From Tubiluchus corallicola (Eukaryota; Priapulida; Priapulimorpha; Priapulimorphida; Tubiluchidae), in assembly GCA_030141605.1 (NCBI GenBank), contig JAQGDQ010001153.1, positions 1 to 59,061 of the forward strand: 59,061 bases of DNA, read 5' to 3'. Of this stretch, positions 1-11,021 are shown one piece after another (position 1 is the stretch's first letter; each line of letters starts with the position of its first letter). The notes under the pieces were generated by a model, which was given only the letters and a program-made list of their open reading frames with translations, did no database searches and was not told where the DNA came from. Both the position numbers and the translations under genes were made by a program.

Positions 1-222
1 CGGTTGGGGGTGCAGGTGCGTGGCATGTTAAGTAGCAAGAAATAGTAGACAAATAATATGTAGCTCAGAATGGAATACTTCTAGTGCGAATTGAAAGAAG
101 ATAACTGTCGCAAACTGTTTATAATGACGGTGATCATATCTGTTCATTAAACACTGAATAATAGTTACAGCAAACCTACAATGGCCATTACGTAGGGGGT
201 GGCGAACTCACCCCGTTTTACG

Positions 223-257
<35 letters not shown>

Positions 258-562
258 CAAATCAGTTCCTGTGGAAAGCCGGAAGTAATATCAGGACTAG
301 CACGATCCAGAAGGAACTCATTAAAGCAAATAATTGAATGGGTGACTAGATTTATTACCAATGTGCTTACTACTCTTCTCTTCGTGCAGCGTATTTTAGC
401 TAAAATAGCAAGTACAACAACGAAACTGAGAAATATTTCATCAAATATTTACACCATGGGTATACTGTAGGATGTAAGTAGCTACATTATTAACTTATTT
501 GTCAGTAATCTAATAGATTCATACAAATCGAGCAATAATTATATTGATTACAGGAAGCTCGA
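1..562. other. Intergenic, no gene seen
   Basis: AT-rich sequence with no convincing reading frame. The only structure seen is the TA microsatellite listed separately. Confidence 0.6.
226..253. repeat. (TA)n microsatellite
   Basis: Uninterrupted TA dinucleotide run of 14 units. Confidence 0.95.
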
Positions 563-815
563 AATAAGCCTCTTCACAGTTTCGCTGTGCGCATGCGTAG
601 TTGCTGTAGGTCAAAGGTTAAGTGTACCACAGCAATGCGTCTTAACTGCACCCGTCACGTGACGTGTGGGTAAAGTAAAGCAAAGCTGTTTGTCGCACCA
701 GTTCAGTAACTTCAGTTGTTTTACGTTATTATGCATTAGTCTGTGCACAGAGTGATTTACTAGCAGGATCTTGCTTGGGAACAAGGAAAAATGAACTAGG
801 TAAGATTCTAACTGG
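563..815 (+). mobile_element. MITE family M1, copy 1 (3' truncated)
   Basis: Shares a long block with 11022-11347 (same strand) and 28824-29167 (opposite strand), including the shared phrase AGCAGGATCTTGCTTGGGAA. The left end AATAAGCCTCTTCACAGTTT matches the inverted right end of copy 2 (AACTGTGAAAAGGCTTATT), so the family has terminal inverted repeats of about 19 bp. In this copy the homology stops near 815 and the right end is missing. It has no coding capacity. The superfamily is not assignable because no clear target-site duplication is visible. Confidence 0.7.
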
Positions 816-1032
816 TAAGGGTCACCAGAACTTATCTTCATTAAAGTTAGATCATCTGTGCTTCTGCCGCCGCTTGGTGTCATAATTTTAAAAATCCTGC
901 ACCTGCAGAACAACACCTTATAACCAACAGTTCTATCCATACGCAAAAACTTAGAGAATAACATTGATAATCAAAGCCACGCAAAACAAATAACCCCACC
1001 CAGGCAGCCCAAAGGAAATAAAATCATCATCA
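816..1032. other. Intergenic, nothing seen
   Basis: No feature recognised. A short minus-strand reading frame covering 611-964 crosses the MITE boundary and has no protein-like features. Confidence 0.5.
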
Positions 1033-1235
1033 TCATCCAATGCCCAATCCATGTTAAACGGCGTCTTTTTATTTTTCTTGTCCAAGGTTTTTCTTTTATT
1101 TTTTCATATAGAACTTTGTTTGAAATTTTCTCTGGCCATCTAATACCCAAAATGTTTCTGTAATTTCATCTTTGAAGTGCATCGATTTCAACTTTATGAT
1201 TTGCTTTTAATGTCCAGAGCTCAGAGTTATACAGG
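1033..1235 (-). mobile_element. RTE/BovB-like LINE remnant, reverse transcriptase C-terminus
   Basis: On the minus strand this translates, with one in-frame stop, to pieces such as ELWTLKANHKVEIDALQR, NYRNILGIRWPEKISNKVLY and RKIKRRRLTWIGH. This matches the conserved C-terminal pattern of RTE-type and related reverse transcriptases (SEIWTL...IDAFQRR..R.ILGIRW.DKI.N..L......RR..WIGH). The fragment has no start, catalytic core or 3' end, so it is a dead remnant. LINE family A appears to have inserted beside it, because its tail array begins 30 bp away. Confidence 0.75.
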
Positions 1236-1264
1236 AAACAAAACATGCATAATTACTCAAAACC

Positions 1265-1539
<275 letters not shown>

Positions 1540-2025
1540 AAATCTTTATTTGCCATTTTAAAAACATTGACCATCATAATAAAAGACAGACAATCAGTGT
1601 TAGTTCATATAAAAACATACACTGTTCTGGGCAAATGCGTCTGGTGCAAGCTAAACTATAAGTGCAACTAGAAATTCAAAAATAAAATATAAACTAGTTT
1701 AATAAGGTCTAGGAAAAATGAAATTATGATTTGAGTGAGTATCATCGTGTTCGTATGTCGGATATTCAAAACGAGTCATTAAATGTTTTTTTTTAATTTA
1801 GACTTGAATATTGATAAAGAGCTGCTGTGTTTTAGTGATGTCGGTAATGAATTCCAAAGTTGTATTGCTTGTTTAGTAATGGAATTCTTTCCATATTGGT
1901 TGTTCGTTCTAATGTTTCTTAAATTTAGTGTTCTGTTATTCATACTGGGGGGTTTTAAGAAGTGGGAGCTTATTGTTTTTGAAAGGAGAATTAATATTGT
2001 TGATATATATTATACCTTGTAGGTA
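1540..2025 (-). mobile_element. LINE family A, 3' end copy 1
   Basis: The minus strand encodes a LINE C-terminus: TLNLRNIRTNNQYGKN leads in frame to QAIQLWNSLPTSLKHSSSL and ends SKLKKNI-stop near 1788. The LWNSLP phrase followed by FKSKLK is typical of the C-terminus of CR1/Jockey-type LINE proteins. A 3' UTR of roughly 250 bp follows, ending AATAAAGATTTTACTACT, that is, a polyadenylation-like signal running into the (ACT)n tail. A one-base frameshift is visible near 1950. The 3' 365 bp recur at 45090-45446. The element is 5'-truncated and non-functional. Confidence 0.75.
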
Positions 2026-2647
2026 AAGCTTTACAACTGAGAACTCAATAGATGCTATCTAGATTAAGCGAGAATCGAATCCCTAAATGTGTAAATTGGT
2101 GCATTTCCGCTAACGATTAGCTAAACACGAATAAGCCAGCATACATACACGTAATAAGTCCACTGACGGGGATGACAACCTACAGATGACAATGGCGCTT
2201 ATACGTAACTTTCATACAGGTCGAAAATTAGCGAAATTTCCTAATGATGCATTTGCTGGTTAATGTTCAGTGGGAGTTAAGTGCCAAGTAACGTGTGAAG
2301 CCAGCACGTGCGTGTGGTATAAACCAGGTGAAGCCAGCCACCGCAACACGTCAACAATCAGTCGACAGCGGGTACCTTGCCACGGAACATCGGCGCTGTT
2401 TTTTATAGTGAGTGAAAAGAAAGTTTGATGATAGTGATGACGACAACGAGGGAACAGATCATATTCAGTTTTTTTCTTTTCACGATAGTAAGTGTTTTTC
2501 GCTCGGATGTGCTTACAATATGAATTCTAAGTTCATGAACAAGTTCTACTTTAGTTACGCATTACAGTCGAAATCCAATCTTGCGACATATTTGTTTATC
2601 AGGGTAAATTAAAATTTGTTATAAAGGACGTTCTAGCAGAGGAACCG
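2026..2647. other. Intergenic, weak promoter-like patch only
   Basis: Contains TATAAA at 2318-2323 and a short acidic reading frame (KRKFDDSDDDNEGTDHIQ) near 2415-2470 that opens with a GTG codon rather than ATG. Neither is enough to call a gene. Confidence 0.4.
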
Positions 2648-3113
2648 TTAACTCTTTCAGTCCAAAATTATTTTTGTAATAAGAAAAACTTTTGCCTTGG
2701 TACTTTTGTTCAGTATGTCCATCTTGTTTACACACAATAATTATTTTTTTCTACTTGTGCCCGCGTGCTAAATATAGCCTGTATCCCACGGGATACATTG
2801 GGATTCAATGGAAGCATAAAATGTGCTTCATTTTGCAACTGCTGATAATTTTTTAAAGTATTTAAGACATTTAGTATGCATGCTATGCTGATCTGTACAA
2901 AGTCGTCTCTAAAGTACTGTACCTTGCGCAGTTTTTTATGCTATGTAGATTTTCTAGTTTGCCATTTTATCACCATTTTAAGTTTATTGTTATTGGCTTA
3001 AATCAAGATAACTATTAACAGATCAAATAACTGTCAGTTTTAAAATTTTATTAATTTTAAAGGCAGAAAATATTCTCGTATCCCACGGGATACAACGGGT
3101 ATGAAAGGGTTAA
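2648..3113 (+). mobile_element. TTAA-flanked MITE family P1 (piggyBac-like), copy 1
   Basis: A 466-bp element bounded by TTAA on both sides, starting TTAACTCTTTCAGTCC and ending TGAAAGGGTTAA. Ends of the form TTAACCCTTT with a TTAA target site are the hallmark of piggyBac-like transposons. Three further copies (47628, 49027, 54097) show the same ends. Near each end sits the quasi-palindrome GTATCCCACGGGATAC (about 2781 and 3079). There is no transposase, so movement would need an enzyme encoded elsewhere. Confidence 0.85.
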
Positions 3114-4048
3114 GATAGAGGAACCAACTTTTTGAGACGACTCGATTTTCAAAGTTCTCGTGTGTCAATTGTTAATGGGAAATCTTTAATTTGGGAGATT
3201 GTAAGAGTAAAAAAAACATTTAAACAAAATGCTTATAAATCTCAGGAAGGTTTGCAGTGGGTACGGAAACTGTTCACCACGAATCTGCAGTGTTTTAAAA
3301 AATTCAAGCACTTAAAAAAATCAGTTAGAACCTTTTAAACGTCATTTTACAAATATTAACTAACGAGTCACAATAATAAAAATTTGAAAACAAGTTTAGT
3401 AGACTAAGCTTCTTGAACTGACGTACATTTCCTGAATCGTATCATTTCAAAATGATTAAGTTTACAACTAAAGTCCAAGCCTGGAGTCTGGTTATAGTTT
3501 TCACATATACATAAATATGAGGCAGTTACAACGAAAATAAAGAATATAAAAAAGTAAAAAAGACAAAAATGTTATTAAAAAAATTAAGAAAAGAAAAATA
3601 TATGGATTAAAACCAATAAAATTCCAATTTAATTTAATTTAAAAATTTGATTGAAAATTTACTAATCCTTATCAATATTTATCACAGGTTTGTATTTTTA
3701 AATCAGTTCAGCCAATAATCTTTCTACATGATCTTTAGCTAAATAAAATAGACGCATTAAAAGGGGGTGATGGCAAAGAGTCACAAGAGTTTTGTATTTT
3801 TCTTACACATTAGTAATTATATCTCACGTCAGTTTTATTCAACATTTGTTCAACTAACGCACCACAAACACTTGCAAACACATGGCATTCATTAAGAGAT
3901 TTGGTAGTATAATTCTGGCTTTTAACACAGCACAAACTGATATCTCCAGCCATCTGTTAATGTCAATACACCACAAACAGTTATTTATACTAAATATTTA
4001 TAAAGTCAATAGGCACACATTTAGTTATGTTTCAAAATGCTTAGCTAT
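3114..4048. other. Intergenic, nothing seen
   Basis: AT-rich, with a purine-rich stretch around 3520-3610 and no convincing gene or repeat. Confidence 0.5.
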
Positions 4049-4230
4049 ATCTAATGGATATCAGTTATGCTTGTCAATTTAATATTCATTTGGTTTTTTC
4101 AATTAGTAATTTTACTTTTTCTTTTAATTTAGATTTTAATATCTAATGGATATCAGTTATGCTTGTCAATTTAATTTTCATTGGTTTTTTTAATTAGTAA
4201 TTTTACCCTTTCTTTTAATTTAGTTTTTAA
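4049..4230. repeat. 92-bp tandem duplication
   Basis: Two adjacent copies beginning ATCTAATGGATATCAGTTAT, 92 bp apart, with a few differences between them. Confidence 0.85.
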
Positions 4231-5421
4231 TTCAGCCTCTTCATGTTTCTGTACCCTTTATTTTATATGTAGTTACATCTGTGAAAAAAGTTCTTGAAAA
4301 AATACAGAATTTTTGAGATTATGGGCATATTAACTTCTTTCACGATTATGACCATGGCGAGGCTCGGAAGAGCTACTATCTTATTTTCAAACTTTAGACT
4401 GTACATTCGATGGTGGGTTTTAAAATGCTAATTAGATATCTTGGGAGTAATAATAAGTTTATTTATCATCATTACAACGAAAGGGTTGAATTACAGTACA
4501 GCATGAAGTTGCAATATAAAATTTTTAAAAAGAAGAAGCAAGGTAGAACGTACAGCAACTAGAGGATCTCGAAGATTTCAGCATATGAAGAGTACCCGTA
4601 TTGCTGTTTGCCAGGAGGCAATTTTTAACACATTTAACAATAAGAACTCCATGCAGTGTCAAGCAGATGTTTAACATTTAGAACGGTATATTATTTGCAG
4701 TTATACTTTTGTGATTAAAGGAACAATTCTCAAACTAGTATAATTCGAAACATTTATATTTGTACTTAGGCTCTATGCGGTATGGCAGTATTATATGTAA
4801 TTATTTTGTTGTTATAATTTCAGCCTGATCATTGCTGCAATATGATAAATAAACCACTTTGATTGATTCAGCAAAAACTTCCATAGTTATTTAGCAACAA
4901 GGACTATTACACTGTTACAAGATACATGAACGAAATAAATTAAAACTAAATGAGTAAAAAATTAAGGTTGGAAATTGAGTAAACCATATGAGATAAAACT
5001 GTTTTTGAATCTCTCTGTTCTGCATCTAGGTAAGGGACATTTCAAATGGTGGCGAGTGCTGTATTTATGAGTATGGGTATCTCGTAATAGAGTGTAGATT
5101 TTATTATTAGGATTTTGAATTGATAAGAACAACTTTTTGCAAGAATTTTGACGACGGTTAAATATAAAGGTTGAATATTAGCCAAAATTAGAGCACTTGT
5201 ACAGTTTTCATTTGAAAAATTATTTTCATTGAGCGCTTTTGAACAGTTTCTAACAGATGCGCGAGATTTTGCGAGAGTGATGAGACGGAGAGACCGTAGT
5301 CGGCGTTTTCTCGAACACATCTACCAGATTTTTGAAAGTTCTGCCCAAAACACCATTAAGAAAAAACGTTCGCAATGTGGGTCACGAAAAAAGAAAGCAT
5401 TGCGGGTCGCTCCTAAAAATA
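4231..5421. other. Intergenic, possible LINE tail debris
   Basis: AT-rich. Two spots look like 3' ends of retroelements: AATAAACTTATTATTACT read on the minus strand near 4450, and AATAAACCACTTTGATTGATT on the plus strand near 4849. No coding sequence supports either. Confidence 0.35.
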
Positions 5422-5665
5422 GTGGCCGTTTTTTTATGTTACGTTTCGTGCAGGGCGGATTCAGAACGCCAGCCTGTGTATTGGGGTGCGAAAAACACTA
5501 ATGGAAACGGGCCGTTTTTTATTTTACGCCTCGTGCAGGGCGGATTCAGAACGCCAGCCTGTATATTGGGGTGCGAAAGCACTAATGGAAACGGGCCGTT
5601 TTTTATGTTACGTTTCGTGCAGGGCGGATTCAGAACGCCAGCCTGTATACTGCGGTGCAAAGAGA
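5422..5665. repeat. Three tandem copies of an 84-85 bp unit
   Basis: Units share GTGCAGGGCGGATTCAGAAC and start near 5441, 5526 and 5610. They differ by a few substitutions. The unit length varies around a non-multiple of three, and no coding role is evident. Confidence 0.9.
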
Positions 5666-5786
5666 GCTTTATTCTAAGTTCGGGCGCTTTCCGGTAGGTG
5701 GGGGCACAGTACGCCTAGTTTTCCGTTCTCATCGCCACTTCTAAGCTCATTCAGTCGCATAAAATCGTTTATTAGCTGGCTTCTAG

Positions 5787-6030
5787 TTCTAATCTAATTA
5801 TGTTAGTAACATATGTTTGCCTATTACTATCGTTAATTGGGTAAATTGGATCAATAAGGGCAACCTACGTGGACTGTTTGCGCGTTACTGATCAGAAATG
5901 ATTCAGCATTCTAATCTAATTATGTAGGTAACGTATGTTTGCCTATTATTATCGTTATTTGGGTAAATTGGATCAATAAAGACAACCTACGTGGACTGTT
6001 TGCGCGTTACTGATCAAAAATGATTCCGTA
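5787..6030. repeat. 122-bp tandem duplication
   Basis: Two direct copies beginning TTCTAATCTAATTATG. They share the block CAACCTACGTGGACTGTTTG, and a third partial start follows at 6031. Confidence 0.9.
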
Positions 6031-6322
6031 TTCTAATCCGCTGACTAATAAACAGTTTTTCACGGTTTCGTTTTCAAATATAAGCTAATATAATCAATAA
6101 TAATTTATTTTTCACATCAGTATAACATTACAGAACAAATACATGCACAAAAAATAAAAGAACCAAAATAATAAAATAATTAACATCAAAATAAAAATTA
6201 ACATCAAATTAGAAAAATTTTCATAGGTCGTGCATATTGTACTACAGAACGCTGAAGAAGCTGAGAGCTTGTTCAGCAAAAATATTAACAACTCATTAGT
6301 AGCATTATGCATTGTTGTCATT
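6031..6322. other. AT-rich left flank of minisatellite
   Basis: No gene or element recognised. Confidence 0.5.
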
Positions 6323-8366
6323 GCTACTGCTGTTGTTGCCACTGTAATAATGCTGCTGTAATCTTACTGCTGTTGTTACCACTGTAATATTGCTGCTGTA
6401 ATCTTACTGCTGTTGTTGCCACTGTAATATTGCTGCTGTAATCTTACTGCTGTTGTTGCCACTGTAATATTGCTGCTGTAATCTTACTGCTGTTGTTGCC
6501 ACTGCAATATTGCTGCTGTAATCTTACTGCTGTTGTTGCCACTGCAATATTGCTGCTGTAATGTTACTGCTGTTGTTACCACTGTAATATTGCTGCTGTA
6601 ATGTTACTGCTGTTGTTAGCACTGTAATATTGCTGCTGTAATCTTACTGCTGTTGTTACCACTGTAATATTGCTGCTGTAATCTTACTGCTGTTGTCGCC
6701 ATTGTAATATTGCGGCTGTAATCTTACTGCTGTTGTTGCCACTGTAATATTGCTGCTGTAATCTTACTGCTGTTGTTGCCACTGTAATATTGCTGCTGTA
6801 ATCTTACTGCTGTTGTTGCCACTGTAATATTGCTGCTGTAATCTTATTGCTGTTGTTGCCATTGTAATATTGCTGCTGTTGTTGCCACTGTAATATTGCT
6901 GCTGTAATCTTACTGCTGTTGTTGCCACTGTAATATTGCTGCTGTAATCTTACTGCTGTTGTTACCATTGTAATATTGCTGCTGTAATCTTACTGCTGTT
7001 GTTGCCACTGCAATATTGCTGCTGTAATCTTACTGCTGTTGTTGCCACTGCAATATTGCTGCTGTAATCTTACTGCTGTTGTTGCCACTGCAATATTGCT
7101 GCTGTAATCTTACTGCTGTTGTTGCCACTGCAATATTGCTGCTGTAATCTTACTGCTGTTGTCGCCATTGTAATATTGCTGGTGTAATCTTACTGCTGTT
7201 GTTACCACTGTAATATTGCTGCTGTAATCTTACTGCTGTTGTTGCCACTGCAATATTGCTGCTGTAATCTTACTGCTGTTGTTGCCACTGCAATATTGCT
7301 GCTGTAATCTTACTGCTGTTGTTACCACTGTAATATTGCTGGTGTAATCTTACTGCTGTTGTTGCCACTGTAATATTGCTGGTGTAATCTTACTGCTGTT
7401 GTTACCACTGTAATATTGCTGCTGTAATCTTACTGCTGTTGTTACCACTGTAATATTGCTGGTGTAATCTTACTGCTGTTGTTGCCACTGTAATATTGCT
7501 GGTGTAATCTTACTGCTGTTGTTACCACTGTAATATTGCTGCTGTAATCTTACTGCTGTTGTTACCACTGTAATATTGCTGCTGTAATCTTACTGCTGTT
7601 GTCGCCATTGTAATATTGCTGGTGTAATCTTACTGCTGTTGTTACCACTGTAATATTGCTGCTGTAATCTTACTGCTGTTGTTGCCACTGTAATATTGCT
7701 GCTGTAATCTTACTGCTGTTGTTACCATTGTAATATTGCTGCTGTAATCTTACTGCTGTTGTTGCCACTGCAATATTGCTGCTGTAATCTTACTGCTGTA
7801 GTTGCCACTGTAATATTGCTGCTGTAATCTTACTGCTGTTGTTACCATTGTAATATTGCTGCTGTAATCTTACTGCTGTTGTTGCCACTGCAATATTGCT
7901 GCTGTAATCTTACTGCTGTTGTTGCCACTGCAATATTGCTGCTGTAATCTTACTGCTGTTGTTGCCACTGCAATATTGCTGCTGTAATCTTACTGCTGTT
8001 GTTGCCACTGCAATATTGCAGCTGTAATCTTACTGCTGTTGTCGCCATTGTAATATTGCTGGTGTAATCTTACTGCTGTTGTCGCCATTGTAATATTGCT
8101 GGTGTAATCTTACTGCTGTTGTTACCACTGTAATATTGCTGCTGTAATCTTACTGCTGTTGTTGCCACTGTAATATTGCTGCTGTAATCTTACTGCTGTT
8201 GTTGCCACTGTAATATTGCTGCTGTAATCTTACTGCTGTTGTTGCCACTGCAATATTGCTGCTGTAATCTTACTGCTGTTGTTGCCACTGTAATATTGCT
8301 GGTGTAATCTTACTGCTGTTGTTACCACTGTAATATTGCTGCTGTAATCTTACTGCTGTTGTTGCC
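6323..8366. repeat. 40-bp minisatellite, about 51 units
   Basis: The unit reads ACTGTAATATTGCTGCTGTA then ATCTTACTGCTGTTGTTGCC. Variant positions (TTGCC/TTACC/TCGCC, CTG/CTT, TGCTG/TGGTG) recur in mixed order, which suggests repeated local duplication. One shortened unit near 6870 shifts the phase. The unit contains stop codons in frame, so the array is non-coding. Its last unit runs straight into the possible exon at 8369. Confidence 0.97.
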
Positions 8367-8368
8367 AG

Positions 8369-8634
8369 TGACAGTAGCATTCCGTCCGAGGTCTGTGGAT
8401 GCGCTCACACGCAAACAAGCACGAGGAGTGGTGGGGCAAGAAGTCAAGCGATTTCTGAAGGACTTTCCCCAAGAGGCTGAAGAACGGAAACGGTTCATGC
8501 CTCGATCTATCGACTACGGACCGTGGACGTCGAGATTACTGCGCATGCGCTTCAATAGAGATGTGACGAACAATAACCGCTACGGAAGCTCTTTAGGTAC
8601 CAATAGCTTTTACAGGGATATTTCCCAAAAATAA
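8369..8634 (+). CDS. Possible exon of an unidentified gene
   Basis: The open frame reads VAFRPRSVDALTRKQARGVV, then GQEVKRFLKDFPQEAEERKR, then FMPRSIDYGPWTSRLLRMRF. It is balanced in composition, charged and GC-richer than its surroundings, so it looks like real protein. Upstream is a pyrimidine-rich CTGCTGTTGTTGCCAG that would serve as a splice acceptor at 8367-8368; AG at 8373-8374 is an alternative. The frame reaches TAA at 8632-8634, overlapping an AATAAA at 8630-8635. A GT donor inside 8550-8600 is also possible, so the true end is uncertain. I do not recognise the family. No other exon of this gene was found. Confidence 0.45.
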
Positions 8635-8759
8635 AGCATCGCTCACATCGTTCATTAATTTGTACTAATTCAGCTTTTACTCGCTTATGTTTATTTTTAA
8701 CAAACACTCTCAAGCATTCAGGCATAAAGTGCATTAAGCAATCTCTTTAACTGAATGGA

Positions 8760-9035
8760 CAGTGCAAAAACGGCATAATCATTTATCTCAGTTAGCAGAA
8801 TTTAGCTGTGATTTCTGTGCACAATTTTAAACAAATCATTGGCGGCTTTACTGTAGAACAAGATTGAGCAATATGCATGATCTTCGTAAGACTAATTTTT
8901 ACTGGTGGTTCAAAAACTTGCTGGAAAATCTTTCAATCTCAATCCAGATTCGATTCGAATTCGAAACAGTGAAGTTCGGTTCGATTCGAATTCGAAAGTC
9001 ACAAATTCGATTCGATTCGAATTCGCCTTCTTTGC
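8760..9035. mobile_element. Degenerate copy of the hAT MITE at 36472 (family H4)
   Basis: Matches 36596-36860 along its length, sharing ATTTAGCTGTGATTTCT, GTAAGACTAATTTTT and the TTCGATTCGAATTCGAA-rich end. Both TIRs are missing or eroded, so only internal sequence remains. Confidence 0.7.
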
Positions 9036-10215
9036 ATTCATAATAATTCGAAGTTATAGCATTAGCACACAGTCAAGTATTGCTAACCACTATCTGCGAA
9101 ATCAAAACAAAATTACGAAAAAATCGCAAATAACGAATTTGCCAGGTAGCTGATACTATTTGTAAAAGTCATTATACTTGTAAAAGAAAACCAGACGATT
9201 GATTAGACTCAATCTCATTTTAAATTACTGAATATATACATTTTCTTGCCTATAAAAGTTAGCAGTTGTTTCTAATATTTGAATAACTACCTTGGAAAAT
9301 TAATTAACGGCAATTTAACGCAGCTGTCGCTTACGTCACAAACTAACCACAGTTTGTACAACGGCATGGCATCTTTCCCTGCGCGTCAAGCACGTTTGCG
9401 TGACTGTTACAGTACTGTTTAAACGCGTGATGTCACGAAAATGGGTTTTACGTCATATGACGTCAGAAACTAACACAGCAGTGCATGATCATGCTTATCA
9501 CGGTACCGCGCCTATTTGTCGGCCACGCCAATGTGACAAAAAGGCGCCATGCCACTCTTAGTTGATCCGCTGAGCCACTCGTAGCTTTAAAAGTTTAACA
9601 AAATATAAGTATTCGGAGTAATTATTACTTAACCTAAGCTTTGATTTAAAACAGCAGTTGTAGTTTTCAATATTTTACAGCATACTTTATTTTGAACTAT
9701 GTATACACGAGCGTCCTATTTTCCTTTAAGTTTTTCAGGTAACCGTGATGACGTACGTAAGCTTTTGTCATAGCCAATTAATTCTGCGACTAACCCATGA
9801 TAATTACGAATACGCGCTAAGTCACTTTGCAGAAAATGAAACCAGCTCATTGGATTTGTCCCTGACATTTGCACGAAATTCTTGTAGCTACGTCACACTA
9901 TTCTAGTACTCTATGCTAGTGAATAAAGAATTGCAACCCGCAAGGCACGAGCAATCCACCTCTCAATAGTAATATCGTACGCGCTTTTGCAAAAACAACA
10001 ATGAAACTACCTGAAGCTATCAGCTTTATCATCACCACATTGATTATGTTGGTATTGTTATTACATATTCTGCCAAATGACTTCTCAAATATCTTGTCTT
10101 TTACACTAATAATTAATTGCAAGTTCTGTATTCAGCTTCTGGTATTTTGCATTGTATGCTGGCCTGGTTTAAGCTCGTTTTATAGTACTTCCTACGCAAG
10201 TACTACCCATTCCAC
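9036..10215. promoter_or_regulatory. Non-coding stretch with a cluster of CRE-type half sites
   Basis: No gene seen. ACGTCA/TGACGT half sites occur near 9334, 9452, 9459, 9748 and 9891, including TACGTCATATGACGTCA at about 9450-9466. This is the core bound by CREB/ATF factors in animals. No transcript is evident nearby, so regulatory function is only a suggestion. Confidence 0.2.
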
Positions 10216-10335
10216 GTCTGTCGGCCATATCACGTTGAAAACACCGGTTCTCGTCTGATCACCGAAGTTAAGCAACGTAGAGCCTGGTTAGTACTTGGAT
10301 GGGTGACCGCCTAGGAATATCAGGTGCTGTAGGCT
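10216..10335 (+). rRNA. 5S rRNA-like sequence (gene, pseudogene or 5S-derived SINE head)
   Basis: A 120-nt match to animal 5S rRNA. The 5' GTCTGTCGGCCATATCACG and the 3' GGTGCTGTAGGCTT can form most of helix I. The internal promoter elements are clear: A box GAAGTTAAGCAACG and C box TTAGTACTTGGATGGGTGAC. Near the 5' end GT stands where animal 5S usually has a single A, which weakens helix I. No T-run, the usual Pol III terminator, follows the 3' end; instead a GC-rich segment continues. That favours a 5S-derived retroelement (SINE3-like) or a pseudogene over a working solitary gene. Confidence 0.8.
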
Positions 10336-10790
10336 TGCGGGATGCCCACACTGTATCTCGACAGTAGGGGAGGAGCTGCACAAGCAGCCCACGACTAGAG
10401 GGCGGAGGAGGTCAAGAGACCCAATGTATAGTGGCCATGTGTAGAGGAGTAAACCTTCCAAATCAGGAGTGGAGCCCCGAAGGCGGACCAGTGCAGCATG
10501 CTCACTGACTCCGGCAGCTCCTGCAGCTAACCTGGTGCCAAACGTATCGCTATGCTTTCCTTTGAACTACACCAGGGAGAAAGAGAAGGGGTTCCTGTTG
10601 TCTGGGCAACTCAGGATCTCCATACACCTTGCCCAGGCGTGCGCCCTGGAGAGGCCATTCCAGTAGTTCAAGGATCAGACTGCTGAGCCACAGTCGACGC
10701 TGCAGCTCCATCAATGTGATCAATAACTGACTCTCTTGGCGCACACTCCATTGTCTTCCGAGACAGAAGGATGCCAACAACTACTCACGC
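10336..10790 (+). mobile_element. GC-rich segment attached to the 5S-like sequence, possible SINE/LINE body
   Basis: Starts exactly at the 5S 3' end (GCGGGATGCCCACACTG) and is much richer in G and C than either flank. It holds open frames on both strands but no motif I recognise. Its sharp contrast with the flanks suggests that 10216-10790 arrived as one unit. No poly(A) or clear target-site duplication was found. Confidence 0.35.
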
Positions 10791-11021
10791 ATTACCCCAG
10801 GATCAATTTCAAAACTGCGCCAAAGATAGCGCAAATCTCAATTTTGAACATACGGGCGACAAAAAGTGCCTTCTTTACCAATTATTAGTCTGACATACAT
10901 CTTTCGCTCAGTAATTAATTAACAACTAGAAAAGGTAAGCCACCTGCAGCACGTTTGCTCATATTTTAATTATTCTTTCTGAAACTTGAACAGTGGAAAG
11001 CAGCATGCGTTTTTTGTACCT
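10791..11021. other. Intergenic, nothing seen
   Basis: Short AT-rich spacer before the MITE. Confidence 0.5.

Noticed and set aside
2055-2125. tRNA-like sequence on the minus strand (B-box-like GATTCGATTC)
   Set aside because: Only a 4-bp T-stem can be drawn, the A box is poor, and no acceptor stem forms. It may be an old SINE head but is not supportable.
2318-2363. TATA box with initiator-like TCAGTC
   Set aside because: The spacing is longer than usual and no gene follows.
4440-4870. LINE 3' ends suggested by AATAAACTTATTATT and AATAAACCACTTTGATTGATT
   Set aside because: No coding part, second copy or target duplication was found.
10550-10780. 76-codon minus-strand frame in the 5S-linked GC-rich segment
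   Set aside because: High GC makes stops rare, both strands are open, and no protein family is recognised.
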